A stretch of DNA of 64,000 bases, taken from M3007 sp044230315. GTDB taxonomy: Bacteria; Bacteroidota; Bacteroidia; Chitinophagales; Saprospiraceae. Positions 61,758-64,000 of this stretch are shown here, one piece after another. Numbering within the stretch: the first letter of the stretch is position 1; each line of letters begins with the position of its first letter. The DNA is taken from the NCBI GenBank assembly GCA_044230315.1, contig JBGARJ010000020.1, forward strand, positions 27,977 through 91,976, read 5' to 3'. Both the position numbers and the translations under genes were made by a program. The notes under the pieces are model-generated. The model was not told the DNA's origin. It searched no databases and saw nothing but the letters and a program-made list of their open reading frames with translations.

Positions 61758-62066
61758 GCTGAGTGTGGGTAAGAGGGGTCAAAAGTAGCGGTTCCGAAGG
61801 GGTATTTTGCAGCGGAAATGGAAAATTCACCCCGGAAACCCGGCAGCAGCGAACCGCTGAATTGGAACCCTGTTTTTACAACGGTTGCTTAACCCCGCGA
61901 CCCGATTGGAGTCTAAGAGCATCCTTGTCCTTGCATTACTGCGTTCCAAACGGAAAATTTGCCCGTTCTGAACCAAATTTTCCCCGTTTTTACCGCAACA
62001 TGAAAATCCAAACCGGCTATGGCAAGTCGACAAGACCACACCATTTTTCAAGTTAATGATCTGCCC

Positions 62067-63623
62067 GTGAGAACGTTATTTATCCTTTCCCTGCTCCTTT
62101 CAGCCGCGTCTGCCGCGCTGCGCGCTCAAAACCAGAATATTTCCGGAGGCTTGGTTTTTGAAGGCGAACCCTACCTGGTCGTCAACCCCGACAACCCGCA
62201 ACACCTGGTGGTGGCCTGGATGGGGTTCGTCTTTGGCCAGCCGCTGTCTATCAAAACCAAGGTGAGCTTCAATGGGGGCGCCACCTGGAGCACGGCGGCT
62301 ACACTGCCGCATTTCGGCCCGGCCTGGCATTCCGCCGACCCCTCGCTTGCCTTTGGCCCCGATGGCAGTGTGTTTGCCTGTTATATCGACTACCGGGAAT
62401 CACCCGATAGCGGCGCCGTTTATGTCGCCAAGTCGACCGACGGCGGCCTGCACTGGGCCAATCCGGCAGCGGCCATAGGCGCCTACGACGACGGCGACAA
62501 ACGGCCGGTCGACCGGCCCTGGCTGGCCATCGACCGTTCGGCAGGGCCTTACCGCGGCTATCAGTACATCACTACCAAGCCGGCCCCCTGGATACCAGCC
62601 CCCAACCGGCCCTATTTCGTGCGATCGGCGGACGGCGGCGTCAGCTGGACGCCCTTCCGGTACGTGGATACCGCGGGTTACCTGGTCGGGAATTTCATTC
62701 AGGCGCCGATGGCGGTGCCGGCCGTGGCATCCGACGGGACCCTGCACATTGCCTATCCGAGTTGGGTGCTCGCCCAAAATCTGCTGCCGGGCTTCTACCT
62801 CGCCAGTTCGGCCAATGGCGGCCAGTCGTTTCAATACCAACCGCTGCGCTTTTCTACCACGGGCGCGGCCGATACCCTGGCCAAACTCGGTTACCGGCTC
62901 CTGGCCGACCCCTCCGACGCCAAGCACCTGGCTCTTGTGTACCCCTTCAAGGGGGGCACGGACCTGGATGTTTATCTCCTCGAGACAAAAAACGGCGGTC
63001 AAACCTGGGGCGATCCGGTCCGCGTCAACGACGACGCGCAAGGCAACGGCAAAATGCAGGATCTGGTTTGGGGTGATTTCAATGCCGGTGGCGATCTGGT
63101 TGTAGCCTGGCGCGACCGCCGCAACGACCCGGGCAGCGGTTACGCCGCCGCGACGGAGATCTGGGCTGCCGTGCGCTGGAAGGACTCTACGGCCTTCGCG
63201 CCCAATGTCCGGCTGTCCGATGCGGCGGCCCCGCACAGCGCCGTTCTGGAGGAATCTGGCAACGATTTCATGGGCGTGGCGCTCGCACAGGATACGCTGC
63301 TGGCGGTTTGGGGCGACGTACGCAACGGGCGGCTGAATATCTGGTTTGAAAAACGGTCGGCGCGCAGCAATACCTCCACCGGTGTGCAAAACCTGGTCAG
63401 CGAACCGGTGCCGGAAATCGGCATCTGGCCCAATCCTGCCGGCGACCAGTTGAGCGTTCGGGGGGAGGGTATTGAAGAAATTGCGGTTTTCGATGCCACA
63501 GGGCACGCGATCATCCGGCAGAAAGGACTGCAACTGGATCTGCGCAGCGCCGCACCCGGCGCTTATTTCCTTTGGGTGCGGACCCGGCAGGGCGACGTCT
63601 GGAAAAAAATCCTTCGCCAATAA
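62067..63623 (+). CDS. BNR-repeat (sialidase-like) T9SS protein
   Basis: A 518-residue exported protein with sialidase-type six-bladed propeller repeats: Asp-box motifs SFNGGATWST, STDGGLHWAN, SADGGVSWTP, SANGGQSF and TKNGGQTWGD. The arginine triad of true sialidases is not evident, so catalysis is unproven; it may only bind or hydrolyse other glycans. The C-terminus is a T9SS sorting domain (IWPNPAGDQLSV, then AYFLWVRTRQGDVWKKIL). The GTG at 62067 places the signal peptide (VRTLFILSLLLSAASAALRA) at the N-terminus; an ATG at 62019 would add 16 residues. Confidence 0.85.
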   Translation: MRTLFILSLLLSAASAALRAQNQNISGGLVFEGEPYLVVNPDNPQHLVVAWMGFVFGQPLSIKTKVSFNGGATWSTAATLPHFGPAWHSADPSLAFGPDGSVFACYIDYRESPDSGAVYVAKSTDGGLHWANPAAAIGAYDDGDKRPVDRPWLAIDRSAGPYRGYQYITTKPAPWIPAPNRPYFVRSADGGVSWTPFRYVDTAGYLVGNFIQAPMAVPAVASDGTLHIAYPSWVLAQNLLPGFYLASSANGGQSFQYQPLRFSTTGAADTLAKLGYRLLADPSDAKHLALVYPFKGGTDLDVYLLETKNGGQTWGDPVRVNDDAQGNGKMQDLVWGDFNAGGDLVVAWRDRRNDPGSGYAAATEIWAAVRWKDSTAFAPNVRLSDAAAPHSAVLEESGNDFMGVALAQDTLLAVWGDVRNGRLNIWFEKRSARSNTSTGVQNLVSEPVPEIGIWPNPAGDQLSVRGEGIEEIAVFDATGHAIIRQKGLQLDLRSAAPGAYFLWVRTRQGDVWKKILRQ

Positions 63624-63699
63624 CGCGTGTAGCGGCGGAGGGCCGGTTGAGGAAGCAGCGCCATACGCGGGGCAGGCAATACTTCTGGCCGGTGAGGCC

Positions 63700-63792
63700 A
63701 GGGTTGTGCCAACCGATCGAAGGCAATACCCATATCATTGTATTACACCATGCAGACACGGAGGCACGGAGAATTTTTCCACCGTGCCTCCG
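63700..63792. repeat. Dispersed hairpin repeat, copy 3
   Basis: AGGGTTGTGCCAACCGATCG starts a block that parallels 36733 onward. CGGAGGCACGG (63759-63769) and CCGTGCCTCCG (63782-63792) then form the hairpin arms around a 12-base AT-rich loop. Confidence 0.7.
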
Positions 63793-63815
63793 CAGAATAG
63801 CTCGGCACGTTATTG

Positions 63816-63869
63816 CAAACCGTTGAAAATGAAGCGTGGAGCATGTTGTTGGCGAGGATGCATCAATTT
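63816..63869. repeat. Dispersed 54-bp repeat, copy 2
   Basis: 45 of 54 positions match 47014-47068. It lies 23 bases after hairpin copy 3, so several repeat types cluster here. Confidence 0.65.
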
Positions 63870-63940
63870 CTACTGTAACGTGAGTTTTAGATAGCGCCAA
63901 ACTTCAATTGAGCAGGATTGGTCAATAAGCGTCGATTTTG

Positions 63941-64000
63941 GGGGCCTCGGAGAGGCCTAACATTGGTAGAAACAATCCGTTATCAGCGTTGCGGGGCCTC
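63941..64000. repeat. Start of a 52-bp-period repeat, cut by the window end
   Basis: GGGGCCTC occurs at 63941-63948 and again at 63993-64000, 52 bases apart. The unit opens with the palindrome GGCCTCGGAGAGGCC and continues with TAACATTGGTAGAAACAATC. Only one full unit is visible, so the array is a suggestion. Confidence 0.5.

Overview
The window looks like chromosomal DNA of a Bacteroidota bacterium of the Saprospiria type. The evidence is the many secreted proteins ending in a type IX secretion (T9SS) sorting domain, the SprB-repeat adhesin, HYR/dockerin-like giants, the DUF6427-like membrane protein, CRTAC1-type FG-GAP lipoproteins, and several promoters of the Bacteroidota form (TTG, about 19-21 bases, TAnnTTTG). 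Base composition is fairly G+C-rich to the eye. There is no prophage, CRISPR array, integrase or complete insertion sequence. Mobile traces are limited to small repeats and decayed genes.

Layout. 0.2-2.4 kb: a truncated regulator and a truncated GH16 glucanase meet head to head at an inverted repeat, followed by an intact Calx-beta/GH16 lipoprotein. 2.4-2.9 kb: terminator, promoter, tRNA-Val(CAC), terminator, and a 158-bp MITE-like inverted-repeat element. 2.9-6.8 kb: a large TPR/transglutaminase protein. 7.2-11.8 kb: NAD-linked formate dehydrogenase (beta then alpha) with a 140-bp GAAACC-type tandem repeat between the genes. 12.1-18.2 kb: a 2017-residue SprB-repeat adhesin. 18.3-26.4 kb: membrane protein, purQ, a coupled pair of unknown genes, a THUMP-like methyltransferase, a class III adenylate cyclase and a GT39 glycosyltransferase. 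26.5-32.4 kb: GH2 beta-galactosidase and GH27 alpha-galactosidase flanking a decayed GxxExxY gene. 32.5-36.7 kb: a small unknown gene, a tail-fibre-like secreted protein and an M4 metallopeptidase. 37-47.6 kb: mostly housekeeping genes (phosphopantetheinyl transferase, DinB-like, RsmF-like methyltransferase, sucD, ftsB, adk, PfkB sugar kinase, AlkA-like glycosylase, SDR, DoxX), interrupted by a 724-residue dockerin-like T9SS protein. 47.9-55 kb: a 2190-residue CUB/HYR/dockerin-like T9SS giant preceded by a small secreted protein. 56-61.8 kb: two convergent CRTAC1-type lipoproteins. 62-64 kb: a BNR-repeat T9SS protein and the start of a repeat cluster.

The common theme is life on complex polymers. 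There are glycan hydrolases, a secreted protease, giant surface proteins with adhesive domains, and a sialidase-like protein, several sent out by the T9SS. The most unusual signals are the double-truncation junction at 851-874, the MITE-like element beside tRNA-Val, the repeat inside the formate dehydrogenase operon, a short/giant pair of dockerin-plus-cohesin-like proteins, extreme codon selection in the giant, and a family of dispersed hairpins shared between distant intergenic regions. I do not see a gene set that I can defend as a wholly new defence or metabolic system.
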